The notes: a model not told the origin generated them from the letters alone. A stretch of 64,000 nucleotides of DNA from G965216255 sp965216255 (GCA_965216255.1 OZ244148.1:2852001-2916000), one strand, 5' to 3'. Numbered from the stretch's first letter, positions 36,564-45,681 are shown. Translations and numbers: made by a program.

Positions 36564-37311
36564 GAAACTGGAAACACTGCGCTTTGCCGGCATGGCAAGT
36601 GCGCTGCGCGAACAGTTGGCGCAGCCTGATATTGACCAACTCGACTTCATGGAGCGACTCGGCCTTCTGGTCGACCGCGAGGAGGTTGTGCGCCACAATG
36701 TGCGCCTGAAGTCACGGCTGCGACGGGCACAGTTGCGACAGCCAGCCTGTATGGAGGATCTGGACTATCGCACCGGGCGCCGCCTCGACCGGCGACTCAT
36801 GCTGGCCCTGGCCAGTTGCGACTGGGTCCGACGTCACCAGAACGTCGTCATTACCGGCCCTACCGGCGTCGGCAAAAGCTACGTGGCGTGCGCACTCGCC
36901 CACAAGGCTTGCCTCGAAGGCTTCTCGGTCCGCTACTACCGACTGCCACGCCTGCTCGAAGACCTGGCCATTGCTCACGGCGACGGTCGCTATCTGAAAT
37001 TGCTCCAACAGATGGCTCGCGTCCATGTCCTTTTACTGGACGATTGGGGGCTGACGCAACTGACGACATCCCAACAGCAACACCTGCTCGAGTTGTTGGA
37101 TGACCGACACCGACGCAGTTCGACCGTGGCCACGAGCCAGTTGCCAGTGGGACACTGGCACGAGGCAATGGACAACCCGACACTGGCTGATGCCATCCTC
37201 GACAGGCTTATACACAACGCGCACAGGATTGAACTCACCGGCGATTCAATGCGGAAAAGTATGTCAGAATTGCAGTCCCACTCGCATCAAATCGACCACT
37301 CGTCTCGTTAA
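36541..37311 (+). CDS. istB: IS21-family helper ATPase IstB
   Basis: A 256-residue AAA+ ATPase starting at the ATG 36541 (MLTHPTLEKLETLRFAGMAS). The family start motif is followed by Walker A (ITGPTGVGKSYVACALA), Walker B with sensor (VHVLLLDDWGLTQL), the SQLPVGHWHEAMDNPTLADA segment and ILDRLIHNAHRIELTGDSMR. It stimulates IstA and selects target DNA. The overlap with istA supports the chosen start; a longer reading from 36460 in the same frame is not conserved. Confidence 0.94.
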   Translation: MLTHPTLEKLETLRFAGMASALREQLAQPDIDQLDFMERLGLLVDREEVVRHNVRLKSRLRRAQLRQPACMEDLDYRTGRRLDRRLMLALASCDWVRRHQNVVITGPTGVGKSYVACALAHKACLEGFSVRYYRLPRLLEDLAIAHGDGRYLKLLQQMARVHVLLLDDWGLTQLTTSQQQHLLELLDDRHRRSSTVATSQLPVGHWHEAMDNPTLADAILDRLIHNAHRIELTGDSMRKSMSELQSHSHQIDHSSR

Positions 37312-38026
37312 CCGAATCCAGCCACGCTATGACACTTAAAGTGGTCGAGTTCACAAAACCAAAGTGGTCGAGTTCACTGGAATATGCAAGAGCAGCGTCA
37401 ACATCATGGCCGGCGGGTAGGCCGCCGATCCCTTGCCCGAATAGGCGAGCTCGAAGCCGCGCAGGTCCGCACTCTCTACCAAGTCCACTACAAAACGCAC
37501 CGGATGCTCCTGCGGCACATACTCGTCAACGGTCCGTGGAAAAAGCTCCACGGCCCTGCGGTCCATCGGAACAAACCTGACTGCCCTTGCGCTACTCCAG
37601 CTATTGAACGTACACGCCTCTCAAAAACACCGGAAAGCCCGACAGGCTCCTAGGCGATGTGATATCGGGAACGCGCACTGTTTATCAGGATGGTGAGCTT
37701 TCCGCGCAGTTGGGTGAACCATTTCGTATTGTCACCTCCCTCTCAGGTGTCGATACATTGAACGTGTGGCGCTACTTCGGAATTAAAATCGGCCTTAGCC
37801 GCACACGTGCGGGGGGGCGTGTGCGTTTCTTGGCGCTTACCGATGCGCGCTTTGTGGCACCGGAAGGAATTCGCGTAGGCTACGCGGAATCCGAGGTATT
37901 GCGGTTGCTAGGGCTTCCAGAATACACGGAACCGGCCCGGTGGGTGTATCCATCGGAAGCCGGCCGGCTCCATGTCTATTTTGAGAATAGTGCCGTAGGC
38001 AGACTAGAATGGCATATCGGTCAAGG

Positions 38027-38100
38027 TGGGCGGTGAGGGATTCGAACCCCCGGCCTTCTGCTTGTAAGGCAGACGCTCTAAACCTGCTGAGCTAACCGCC
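38027..38100 (-). tRNA. tRNA-Val (anticodon TAC)
   Basis: On the minus strand the acceptor GGGCGGT pairs with ACCGCCC. The anticodon stem TCTGC/GCAGA encloses CTTACAA, giving TAC. The T loop is TTCGAAT, the discriminator is A and CCA is not encoded. The 3' end overlaps the stop of the lipoprotein gene on the other strand. Confidence 0.94.
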
Positions 38101-38105
38101 CGCAG

Positions 38106-38178
38106 AGCGGGAAACGGGATTCGAACCCGCGACCCTCAGCTTGGGAAGCTGATGCTCTACCAACTGAGCTATTCCCGC
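38106..38178 (-). tRNA. tRNA-Gly (anticodon CCC)
   Basis: On the minus strand the acceptor GCGGGAA pairs with TTCCCGC. The anticodon stem TCAGC/GCTGA encloses TTCCCAA, giving CCC. The D arm is GCTC/GAGC and the T loop TTCGAAT. CCA is not encoded. It lies 5 bases upstream (in transcription) of tRNA-Val, so the two may form one transcript. Confidence 0.93.
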
Positions 38179-38300
38179 AAATTGCCGAAAAAAGTACGCG
38201 GGTTTTGCGTGAAAGTCAAGGTCGACGCTGGTTATTTTACTGAGTTTGAGTACCTTAGGGCCTTCGAGCATATTTTAGCAAAGCACTACGGCGAAGCTAA

Positions 38301-38456
38301 ATGAAACGGACATATCAACCGAGCCGGCGCAAGAGAAGGAACAAGCACGGGTTTCGGCTTAGGATGAGCACGAAGGATGGACGCAAGACGCTCGCCCGTC
38401 GACGTCGGAAGAATCGGCGGAGTCTTACAGTTAGCGATAGGTATATGGGCAAGTAG
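38301..38456 (+). CDS. rpmH: 50S ribosomal protein L34
   Basis: A 51-residue, very basic protein (MKRTYQPSRRKRRNKHGFRL, then RMSTKDGRKTLARRRRKNRR), the L34 signature. It begins the rpmH-rnpA-yidC run and ends 12 bases before rnpA. In many bacteria this cluster sits next to oriC; here it is about 11 kb away. Confidence 0.95.
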   Translation: MKRTYQPSRRKRRNKHGFRLRMSTKDGRKTLARRRRKNRRSLTVSDRYMGK

Positions 38457-38468
38457 GCGCCCTTCGCA

Positions 38469-38864
38469 ATGGCCTCTGCGCCGTCCCCAACGGAGCGCTC
38501 CTTGGGCTTACCCCGCCGTCTTAGACTGAAGCGCCGAACATGGATTCGTCCGCTGTTCAAGAGGGACCAAGCGGAATCGGTATCGGTTGGGTGTATCCGG
38601 TTACTCTATCGCTTCGTACCGCCTTGTGGCAGCCCGGTCCTAGTTGGGTTCGCCGTTGGAAGGCGGTATAGTGCCGTGGAACGCAATTTCATAAGGCGGC
38701 ACATGAGGGAGGCTTTTCGGCGCCATCAGTTTCTGCTGGAGCCGAAAAGAGCTACGCTAACATTGATGCTGGTATTTCGAAGCAAGGCGAAGGGTGTCCC
38801 TGACCAAATTCGCGGCGATGTGATGCGGGCACTGCGGCTGCTGTCCAGTCGGCTGGCAAAGTAG
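38469..38864 (+). CDS. rnpA: Ribonuclease P protein component
   Basis: A 131-residue basic protein. The RNR-type motif appears as AVGRRYSAVERNFIRRHMREAF in the family position (about residues 73-95), preceded by the beta strand region PVLVGFAVG. It assists the catalytic RNA of RNase P in tRNA 5' processing. The N-terminal 30 residues (LRLKRRTWIRPLFK) fit the usual start helix. The yidD gene that often sits between rnpA and yidC is not seen; yidC follows by 9 bases. Confidence 0.88.
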   Translation: MASAPSPTERSLGLPRRLRLKRRTWIRPLFKRDQAESVSVGCIRLLYRFVPPCGSPVLVGFAVGRRYSAVERNFIRRHMREAFRRHQFLLEPKRATLTLMLVFRSKAKGVPDQIRGDVMRALRLLSSRLAK

Positions 38865-38873
38865 GGAGGAATA

Positions 38874-40631
38874 GTGGATCGTAACGTAGTGATTGCAACG
38901 GTCTTGATCATGGGCATCCTATTGGTGTGGATGTCCACGATAGAGCCTGAGCCGATTCCAGAAGGCACGGCGCCTGTTGATACGGCTGAAGTAGTGGAGG
39001 AGCCAGTTCGCGAGTTGCGTGCGGAGTCCGTGGACGTTGCTGCAGATTCGGCCTTGATGACCACAGGAGACGAGCGCATCATTACGGTAGAGACAGACCT
39101 GTATGAGGCAAAGTTTTCCACGAAGGGTGCGACGTTGGTCTCTTTCACACTCAAGAATTATAAGCAATTCGATCAGCGCACACCCGTTCAATTGATTGAT
39201 ACGTTGGGTGCCGGTGCGTTGGGGCTGGAGTTCCAGTCTCCTGGTGGACGGAATCTGGACACACGCGGGCTGTTCTTTGAAGCAGGTTTCGAGGGAGAAA
39301 GGTTCCGTGTAACTGGCCAGACGGAGACGCTTCAGTTTGAGACGCGCATTGCCGCCGGTGCAATACGTGTCGAGTATTCCTTCGCGGCTGCTTCCTATGA
39401 AGTGGGCTTAAGCGTGGTGCAGACGAATGCGGATACCTATCAGACAAATGACGGTTACGAGATAGTTTGGAATGGAGCCGTTCCGTTTAGTGAGGATGCA
39501 GGCAACAGGAAAGAAGAGATCGCGAAAATTGGAGCATATGCGCGGAGTGGAAATGAGGTGGATGGCATCACACTGCAGGGGGATGAGGAGGTGGGGACAA
39601 CGTTACGGGGAGACATAACATGGATGGCCGTGAAGAATAAGTATTTCGGCGTTGCTGTTCTGGCCGATATTCCAGCACGGGAGGCCGAGCTATTCGGTGC
39701 CAGGGTAGGCAGAACGGATGATCCGGAAGTGGACGTCGAATTTCGTGCGAGCCTCTTTGTCGCGCCGCCGGGCATGGAAGCGGATACATACCGCCTCTTC
39801 TTGGGTCCGCTCGAGTACCAGGAGTTGGCCCAGTATGAAGGCTTATACGACATGGTCGACTACGGCTGGAAAGCATTCGAATGGATGACACGGCCGCTGG
39901 CGACCTTCATTTTCATCCCGGTATTTAGCTTTCTCAGCACGTTCATCCCGAATTATGGACTGGTGATTGTCGTCTTCGGATTCTTGATCAAGATTGCGCT
40001 CTATCCGCTGACAAAATCGTCGTACAAGAGCATGGCGAAGATGCGGGAACTGCAGCCAAAAATGCAGGAAATCAAGGCGAAGTTTCCGGACGACCCGCAG
40101 AAGCAGCAGGCGGCCACCATGAAGCTATACCGGGAATCGGGTACGAATCCAATCGGAAGTTGCCTGCCGATGCTGCTGCAGTATCCTATCATAATTGCTC
40201 TTTGGCAGTTCTTGCAGCAGTCCATCGAGATCCGCCAGGAGGGCTTTTTGTGGGCTAAGGACTTGTCTGCGCCCGACGCGATTTTGGAGCTGCCGTTCTC
40301 GATTCCGTTCTACGGTGATTTTGTTGCTGGCTTTACCATACTGATGGGTCTATCGATGATTGTGCAAATGCGCATGCAGTCCACACCGGCGGCCGGGGCA
40401 CAGGCAAAGATCTTTATGTACGTGATGCCGGTAATCATCTTTGTCATATTCAACCGGCTACCGTCCGGCCTAAGTCTATACTATCTAGTTTACAATGTGG
40501 TAACGGCTGGCCAGCAGAAACTGATCAATATCTCGATCGAGAAGAGCAAACAGCTGGCGCCGCCAGCGCGGAGCGGCAAGTCCTACGGCCGAATTGGAAA
40601 GCAGCGCCGCAGCAGGAAGGGGCACAGGTAA
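38874..40631 (+). CDS. yidC: Membrane protein insertase YidC
   Basis: A 585-residue insertase of the Gram-negative type. TM1 is at the start (VIATVLIMGILLVWMSTIEP). A periplasmic beta-supersandwich domain covers about 60-330, then the conserved insertase core with helices near 345-370, KIALYPLTKSSYKSMAKMRE with the LQPKMQEIKAKF coiled-coil-like loop, GSCLPMLLQYPIIIALWQFL, and two more C-terminal helices, with a basic tail (GRIGKQRRSRKGHR) for ribosome contact. The start is a GTG preceded by AGGGAGGA, a clear Shine-Dalgarno site, so no ATG is needed. It follows rnpA. Confidence 0.95.
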   Translation: MDRNVVIATVLIMGILLVWMSTIEPEPIPEGTAPVDTAEVVEEPVRELRAESVDVAADSALMTTGDERIITVETDLYEAKFSTKGATLVSFTLKNYKQFDQRTPVQLIDTLGAGALGLEFQSPGGRNLDTRGLFFEAGFEGERFRVTGQTETLQFETRIAAGAIRVEYSFAAASYEVGLSVVQTNADTYQTNDGYEIVWNGAVPFSEDAGNRKEEIAKIGAYARSGNEVDGITLQGDEEVGTTLRGDITWMAVKNKYFGVAVLADIPAREAELFGARVGRTDDPEVDVEFRASLFVAPPGMEADTYRLFLGPLEYQELAQYEGLYDMVDYGWKAFEWMTRPLATFIFIPVFSFLSTFIPNYGLVIVVFGFLIKIALYPLTKSSYKSMAKMRELQPKMQEIKAKFPDDPQKQQAATMKLYRESGTNPIGSCLPMLLQYPIIIALWQFLQQSIEIRQEGFLWAKDLSAPDAILELPFSIPFYGDFVAGFTILMGLSMIVQMRMQSTPAAGAQAKIFMYVMPVIIFVIFNRLPSGLSLYYLVYNVVTAGQQKLINISIEKSKQLAPPARSGKSYGRIGKQRRSRKGHR

Positions 40632-41537
40632 GAGGCAGGCTCGGCAAGGGAGCGTGCCGTGAGTCGAAGCTGAATTTGGAACGAGCGATCGGAGGGCCCG
40701 GCAGAGCGCACCGGGATTGGCGCTTGCGCCGGTATCAATCGGAGCGAGGATTTAGATGGGTCTCGTTTGAATCCGAGAAAATTGGCCATGCAATGCCGTG
40801 GCAGTTGAGCCATCTGCAATTCAATGGAGCGTGTCCCGTTTGCCGGAGAGGGGGTTGTCCAAATAGTGGACGTGTGGGTCGCAGGCAGCCTTAACTCGGA
40901 TCTGTAGGCCATAGCTCAAGACATGTGGTTGCGTAGATTTATATCACGTGCGAACTCAGACCCAATTGGCATGCGCTTTTTTGGGCCCGGGCAGCAGGCA
41001 TATTCGGAATTCTATTGTGTGCATAAGCGTCCCAATGGCCTGCTTGGGTTCGACTTGTGGGGAGAGCAGCGCTGCCTGCCGAGGGCCGGTTACTGGATTA
41101 ATTGATGGCAACTTGGAATATCGAAAATGCGCCTCCAGGTCAGCACAGTTTGCTCCATGGCAGTTCGACACCAATATTGGAGTCACATGAAGTCGCGAAC
41201 GAAGACTGGAGCGTAGACGTACCAATCCTGCGGGGGGAATCTAGTGGTGCTTAGATGTGATTTCATGAAGGATATACCGGTGTGCATCTGTAATTAGGTG
41301 GTAGTCCGCCGAGCTCGTACGTACATAAGCGGTGCCCAAAGTCTTGAAATAGAAGCTCTTGGCTAGGTCTTCCTGCCAAGCGGGCCTGGGGGGCTCTTTG
41401 GTACGTATTCACACGCGCGGCTGCGGGGAAGGGTATACGGCTTGCGGATAAATGGTACCAGAATTGACTGTATCAACGAATGTGTTGGTAGGCTGGAGTC
41501 ATTTGAACACGTAGATATCCAGCATTCCACCAGGCTC
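40632..41537. other. Gene-free interval downstream of yidC
   Basis: About 900 bases with only short, unconserved reading frames on both strands. No tRNA, repeat array or insertion-sequence end was recognised. It separates yidC from the convergent barrel protein gene and may hold decayed sequence or a terminator. Confidence 0.55.
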
Positions 41538-42470
41538 CTAGCGCCCAATGCTATACGTCGTGGCAAGACCGACTCCAATGAATGTCAGTCTATTCGTTTC
41601 TAGGTCACGGGCATAGTCGGTGGGGGGAGCGTGGCTCCGCAGAAGATCAAGCCCGTCAGCGGCAGCATACGGGCCAAGGCCCATGAAGTGGCTGTTCAAG
41701 CTGATAGTGAATGCATCGGCCACGGCGTATCCGATGCCGGCGATGAGCTGATATCCTAATTGAGTGGCGCTGCTCTTGGTCAGAGCGACGCTTACCGTTC
41801 CTGCCAGGTTGTTGCGTATTTCGTCAGCGTTGGATAGGCCTTCGCCTGTTGCAATGGCATCGGGATCATTTTCACGCGCCCAGATGCGGCCCGTGTCCAA
41901 TGCCGTACGAGCAGCGCCGGCACCCAGACCAAGGAAGAGCGTAATCCGCGATGCAATGCGAAAATCGTAATTCAGGTTTAAGAGGAAACCGGCGGTGGTA
42001 AGGCTACTAACGCGCTCCGTAGCATGTGCTACTTCATTCGATAGCTTGTCGCGGGCGACACCGGACTGACTGAGGATGGGCGAGGTTTGGTCGTAATTGG
42101 AATTGCGGTAGAGGTAGGCCACTTCGATTCGGAGGTCTCGCAGAATGTGGCTGGCAGTGAGGCCGTGGAATTGGTATCCGACCGCCGCCGATGCGAGCAT
42201 GCCACGGGCGGAATCAAAAACACTCTTCCAGCCAGTCCCCTGGCTTGGACAACCGGGTGTACTGGCGGCGCTGGGATTAATAATCGGGTCGCAAACGCTG
42301 CCTCCATCCGTGCTGGAGCTCAAGAGGGTCAGCTGCGGGGCAACATTCGCGCCCATTTCGGTACGGATATAGAATCCGGAGAGCCCTTGGGCAGAACCTG
42401 TATGGAATGACAGGCCTGTGAGTGCGATGGCCCACAGCCATGCAAGGAGGGCGGCGCGGTACGTGGTCAT
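41538..42470 (-). CDS. Outer-membrane beta-barrel protein
   Basis: A 310-residue protein with an N-terminal signal peptide (LLAWLWAIALTGLSFHTGSA, cleaved before QGLSGF). The mature sequence alternates amphipathic strands (SGFYIRTEMGANVAPQLTLL, FRIASRITLFLGLGAGAART, LGYQLIAGIGYAVADAFTIS, LTFIGVGLATTYSIGR) and loops with two cysteines near residues 61 and 74. The C-terminal strand ends TYSIGR, without the usual terminal aromatic. The pattern resembles the OmpW/OmpX-like or Msp4-like surface barrels, but the family is not certain. No neighbouring partner suggests a substrate. Confidence 0.72.
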   Translation of the reverse strand: MTTYRAALLAWLWAIALTGLSFHTGSAQGLSGFYIRTEMGANVAPQLTLLSSSTDGGSVCDPIINPSAASTPGCPSQGTGWKSVFDSARGMLASAAVGYQFHGLTASHILRDLRIEVAYLYRNSNYDQTSPILSQSGVARDKLSNEVAHATERVSSLTTAGFLLNLNYDFRIASRITLFLGLGAGAARTALDTGRIWARENDPDAIATGEGLSNADEIRNNLAGTVSVALTKSSATQLGYQLIAGIGYAVADAFTISLNSHFMGLGPYAAADGLDLLRSHAPPTDYARDLETNRLTFIGVGLATTYSIGR

Positions 42471-42553
42471 GGCAACAGATCTTATAGTAGGACTGCTCCG
42501 GCTGGGCGAGCTACTTTAGCTCGTCTATCCATCACCCAAAGCGGAACAGCCTC

Positions 42554-43685
42554 ATGCAAAAATACACCCAACCTTTCACTTTAGCCTCCTCGCTGTTTGT
42601 CGGCATGGACGTGCACAAGAAGAGCATTGCGCTCTGCGTATACGACAGCAGCGCGGGTGAGGTAGTCGACGAGCGGCAGTTGCCGAATGACATGCCGAAG
42701 ATCCGCAAGTATATACGACAGGTGCAGCGGCGCGCTTAGGTGCTGCTACGAAGCATCTTCTTGCGGATTCGGCCTGCAGCGTGCGCTGCAGGCGCAGGGC
42801 GTGCCGTGTGAAGTGATTGCTCCGTCATCCATTCCGCGCCGATCAGGCGAGCGCGTCAAGACCGACCGGCGGGATGCCAGCAAGCTGGCCACGCTGTATG
42901 CCGCCGGACTGCTGAGGCCGGTGTGCGTGCCGGAAGAGGAGCAGGAAGCAGCGCGATCCCTATTGCGCTGCCGCGCTGACCTGGTCGAGTCCATAACGCG
43001 AACCAAACAGCGGATCCTGTGCTTTCTTCAGACCCGGGGCTTTCGGTACACGGGCGCAATACACTGGACGAAAGCCTTTCGTAGGTGGCTCAGCGCCCTG
43101 CCCGTCGCGGCTGTGGACCAGGTCACGCTGCAGACGTATCTGCACAAGCTGGCGTATTTGGAGCAGGAAGTGCACAGACTGGAACAGCAGCTGGCGGAGG
43201 AAGCCGAAAAGGACCGCTACAGAGAGCCCGTGGGGGTGCTGATGGCCTTCCGGGGCATTGGCATTGTTACGGCCTTGACGCTGGCTTGCGAATTGGGAGA
43301 CATCCGTCGCTTCGCGCATCCGCGGCAGTTGATGGCGTATCTCGGCCTGATGCCGAGCGAGTACAGCTCGGGCGATCACACGCAGCGCGGCTCCATCACA
43401 AAGACGGGCAACACGCATGTTCGCAAGGCGCTGGTGTCAACGGCATGGAAGTATGCAGCCCAACCGCGGTGCAGCAGAGTGCTGCGTGAACGGCAGAAGG
43501 GGGTCTCGGCCGAGGTCGTTCTACTGGCATGGAAGGCCCAGTGCCGGCTGTACTAGAGATTCCGCAAACTGAGCCAGACGAAGTCGCGATGCGTGGCCAA
43601 CACGGCGGTGGCGCGTGAACTGGCGGGCTTTCTCTGGGAAGCGTTGCGTATGCACACGGGCTCGCCGTTGCCGAAGGCCGCCTAA
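42554..43685 (+). pseudogene. IS110-family DEDD transposase, broken
   Basis: The first part (42554-42739) reads FVGMDVHKKSIALCVYDSSA with the first catalytic Asp and stops at TAG 42737. The reading shifts to the next frame (YEASSCGFGLQRALQAQG, RVKTDRRDASKLATLYAAGL) and runs to 43556. The helix-hairpin part (VGVLMAFRGIGIVTALTLAC, LMAYLGLMPSEYSSGDHTQR) is IS110-like. At 43555 the frame meets a TAG, after which RFRKLSQTKSRCVANTAVAR and AGFLWEAL complete the usual C-terminus to about 43685. One frameshift and two amber codons make it dead. The element ends and any bridge RNA region were not delimited. Confidence 0.82.
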
Positions 43686-43686
43686 A

Positions 43687-44286
43687 CTGTATCTTGCAAC
43701 CAAAGAAATGGCCTATGGAGAAGCGATCGGGCACGGTAGGAGAACCCACGAAACTACCTTTGCGATAGCCGGCTCTCTTGCCGGTGAGTGCGCGTCAACA
43801 GATAGTGGCAGCTCCGGACGAAACCAAAATCATGCGTTATGGTGCTTAGGGGCTTAGCACGCGTATACCAGATTGATTTGCCGTCGAAGACGCCCGGTCG
43901 CTTCTCCAGAGGTCAAGCCAAGACTATTCATGTAATCTTCACTTGGCATATGGTCCTACTATACCAGGTAGTACTTAGCTCCCAATCGATGGCAGCTGGA
44001 TTGCGAGGTAGATTATTACAGAAGATCCCGAGCAAAGGGTGGCGCGGTGTATCGGCTCGCGCATTGCACGAAACCCAGAACCGGCAGCGGTGCCCCCGTA
44101 ACAGCCTGGGAATGGAAAGCGATTCTGCACGTATAATAGCGATTCCATCCGTGCCAGCGTAAAGAATCTGGGATTGCACATGTAGCGAACGGGAGAACAG
44201 CAGGATCGGGTTCGGTGTGACATCCTCTACCCGCATCGGGACGCGTGCATCGAAATGGGGCCGGCTGAAAGGTATATTGAGACGCA
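43687..44286. other. Gene-free interval upstream of mnmE
   Basis: About 600 bases without a recognisable gene. Frames on both strands are short and show no family motif. The right part must contain the mnmE promoter and the left part the 3' end of the IS110 element. Confidence 0.5.
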
Positions 44287-45681
44287 ATGTCGGGAAGAGT
44301 CACCAAGAATGAAGAGGATACCATAGCTGCTATCGCTACAGCGACAGGACGGGCGGCTCTGGCCGTGGTCCGGCTATCGGGCCCCGACGCAATCGATTGC
44401 GCAGACCGGTGCATGCATGGCCTGCGCCTAAGCGGCGTTTCCAGCCATTCCGCCCACGTGGGTATGTGGCATTCACCTGACGGTGAACCGCTAGATCAAG
44501 TGGTGGCCACCGTGTTTCGTGCGCCCAGGTCGGCGACGGGTGAGGATGTGGTGGAGGTTTCGTGCCACGGTGGAGACTACGTCGCGGCCCGCATATTGGA
44601 GAGCATGCTGGAATGCGGTGCGCGTGTGGCGGAGCCGGGTGAATTCACGCAGCGTGCCTTTCTTAACGGGAAGATGGACCTCGCGCAGGCCGAGGCCGTT
44701 GCAGATCTCATTCACGCGTCTTCAGCCAGAGCACTCAGGGTGTCGATTTCTCACCTTCAGGGCCGGTATTCGCGGACGCTGGATTCTCTGCGCCAAACCT
44801 TGCTGGATAGCTGTGCATTGGCAGAATTAGAGATCGACTTCGCAGATGAGGATGTCGAATTTGCAGAACGATCCGAGTTGGGTTTGCTCCTGGATCGGTC
44901 AGCGGCGCTCTTAGCAGAAGCCCTCACGTCGTACAGCTTCGGAGAGCTTATCCGGGAAGGGGTTCGCGTTGTCATTGCGGGGCGTCCCAACGCAGGGAAA
45001 TCGACGCTGCTCAATGCGCTACTGGGTCAAGATCGCGTTATAGTGAGTCCTGAGGCAGGCACTACCCGAGATGTCGTTGAAGCAGAAAAGGAAGTGGATG
45101 GGCTCCTGTTTCGGTTTACGGATACGGCGGGCCTGCGGAGTGCGCCGGGACCGGTCGAGGCAGAAGGTGTAGAACGTGCCCGGAAAGCGATGGGAAAGGC
45201 GGTGGTCATACTATATGTGTATGATATGTCTATTGGGCTTGATTGCGATGAAGAGAGTGAAATACAGGCACTGGGCTACAGCGCGAAAGTTATCGTAATC
45301 GGCAATAAGAATGACCTGGAACCTGAATGCGGCCCTTCCAGGCCGCCAGCGCAGGGTGCCGTGCGGCTTTCCGCGAAGGAGGGACTGGGAAATCCGCGGG
45401 CCCTGGATACACTTTGGAGGTTACTGTTGGACACGGTTGGAGCGGAGCAGTCGAATACGGAAGGCTCGCGGATGGTTACCAATCAGCGCCACGAGCAGCA
45501 TATGCGTGCCGCGCTTCAGCACATTCTTGCTGCTCATAGGAGTGTAGCGGAGCGAAGGTCAGCGGATCTGTTCACGCTTGATATGCGTGCGGCTCTGTAT
45601 GAACTGGGATGCATAACTGGAGCGGTCAGCAATGAAGAGGTACTGGGCACAATCTTTTCGCGATTCTGTATTGGCAAGTAA
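44287..45681 (+). CDS. mnmE: tRNA uridine-5-carboxymethylaminomethyl modification GTPase
   Basis: A 464-residue GTPase. The N-terminal tetrahydrofolate-binding domain (DTIAAIATATGRAALAVVRL, EDVVEVSCHGGDYVAARIL, FTQRAFLNGKMDLAQAEAVA) is followed by the G domain with GRPNAGKS at 232-239, GTTRDVVE, DTAGLR and NKND. The C-terminal domain ends FSRFCIGK, with the conserved CxGK that activates the methylene carrier. Together with MnmG it modifies U34 of several tRNAs. The mnmG gene follows after 69 bases. Confidence 0.96.
   Translation: MSGRVTKNEEDTIAAIATATGRAALAVVRLSGPDAIDCADRCMHGLRLSGVSSHSAHVGMWHSPDGEPLDQVVATVFRAPRSATGEDVVEVSCHGGDYVAARILESMLECGARVAEPGEFTQRAFLNGKMDLAQAEAVADLIHASSARALRVSISHLQGRYSRTLDSLRQTLLDSCALAELEIDFADEDVEFAERSELGLLLDRSAALLAEALTSYSFGELIREGVRVVIAGRPNAGKSTLLNALLGQDRVIVSPEAGTTRDVVEAEKEVDGLLFRFTDTAGLRSAPGPVEAEGVERARKAMGKAVVILYVYDMSIGLDCDEESEIQALGYSAKVIVIGNKNDLEPECGPSRPPAQGAVRLSAKEGLGNPRALDTLWRLLLDTVGAEQSNTEGSRMVTNQRHEQHMRAALQHILAAHRSVAERRSADLFTLDMRAALYELGCITGAVSNEEVLGTIFSRFCIGK

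Larger units (their letters stand above)
34773..37388 (+). mobile_element. Intact IS21-family element nested in the IS1182-type element
   Basis: The ends are TGCATATTCC at 34773 and its inverted copy at 37379-37388, with a 5-bp target duplication AGAGC on both sides (34768-34772 and 37389-37393). Removing the element and one AGAGC copy restores the IS1182 sequence exactly. Several subterminal copies of a GTCGACCAC-type motif lie at both ends (34783-34880 and 37340-37378); these are the usual IstA-binding repeats of IS21 elements. The element carries intact istA and istB, so it may still be mobile, and it is the youngest insertion of this locus. Confidence 0.88.
33610..37566 (-). pseudogene. 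IS1182-family transposase, interrupted
   Basis: The N-terminal part (37566 down to about 37389) reads MDRRAVELFPRTVDEYVPQE, HPVRFVVDLVESADLRGFEL and MMLTLLL. After the IS21 (34772 downward) the protein continues LYGYITGIFSSRKLEEASRH, PDHSTISAFRKRF, TVSLDGTKLRANASKHKA (first catalytic Asp) and LVADAGYFS (second). The conserved end, ATAEPVFGIIKQTMGFRQFL, is in a different frame, so a frameshift lies near 33785. It is followed by a TGA before GLETVQSEWALVCTAYNIKR, which runs to a stop at 33610. Three independent lesions make it inactive. Confidence 0.85.
33443..37649 (-). mobile_element. IS1182-type element, inserted in a lipoprotein gene and itself interrupted by IS21
   Basis: The termini are inverted repeats: GAGCCTGTCGAGCTT at the left and GAGCCTGTCGGGCTT (read on the minus strand) at the right. 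CTAG is duplicated immediately outside them. The total span is 4207 bases, of which 2616 belong to a nested IS21, so the original element was about 1.59 kb. The transposase coding strand is minus. The family is assigned from the transposase sequence. The element is dead through nonsense, frameshift and the nested insertion. Confidence 0.85.
33325..38036 (+). pseudogene. Lipoprotein gene interrupted by an IS1182-type insertion
   Basis: The 5' part (33325-33442) encodes MRLAVVAALAVLVACFSLSC, a lipoprotein signal peptide with lipobox cysteine, then RNTAEVVSDAPVRNVDSFL. The 3' part (37650/37654-38036) resumes in frame as GDVISGTRTVYQDGELSAQL and ends at TGA 38036. A CTAG target duplication flanks the insert (33439-33442 and 37650-37653). 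Removing the insert with one CTAG copy restores an intact protein of about 167 residues. No family is recognised, but the mature part (GYAESEVLRLLGLPEYTEPA) has a repeat-like beta/alpha pattern. The 3' end overlaps the adjacent tRNA-Val gene by 10 bases on the other strand. Confidence 0.85.

Noticed and set aside
43928..44287. 119-codon minus-strand frame beside mnmE
   Set aside because: It begins on the mnmE start codon, shows no conserved motif and is Arg/Pro/Ser-rich in the manner of shadow frames.
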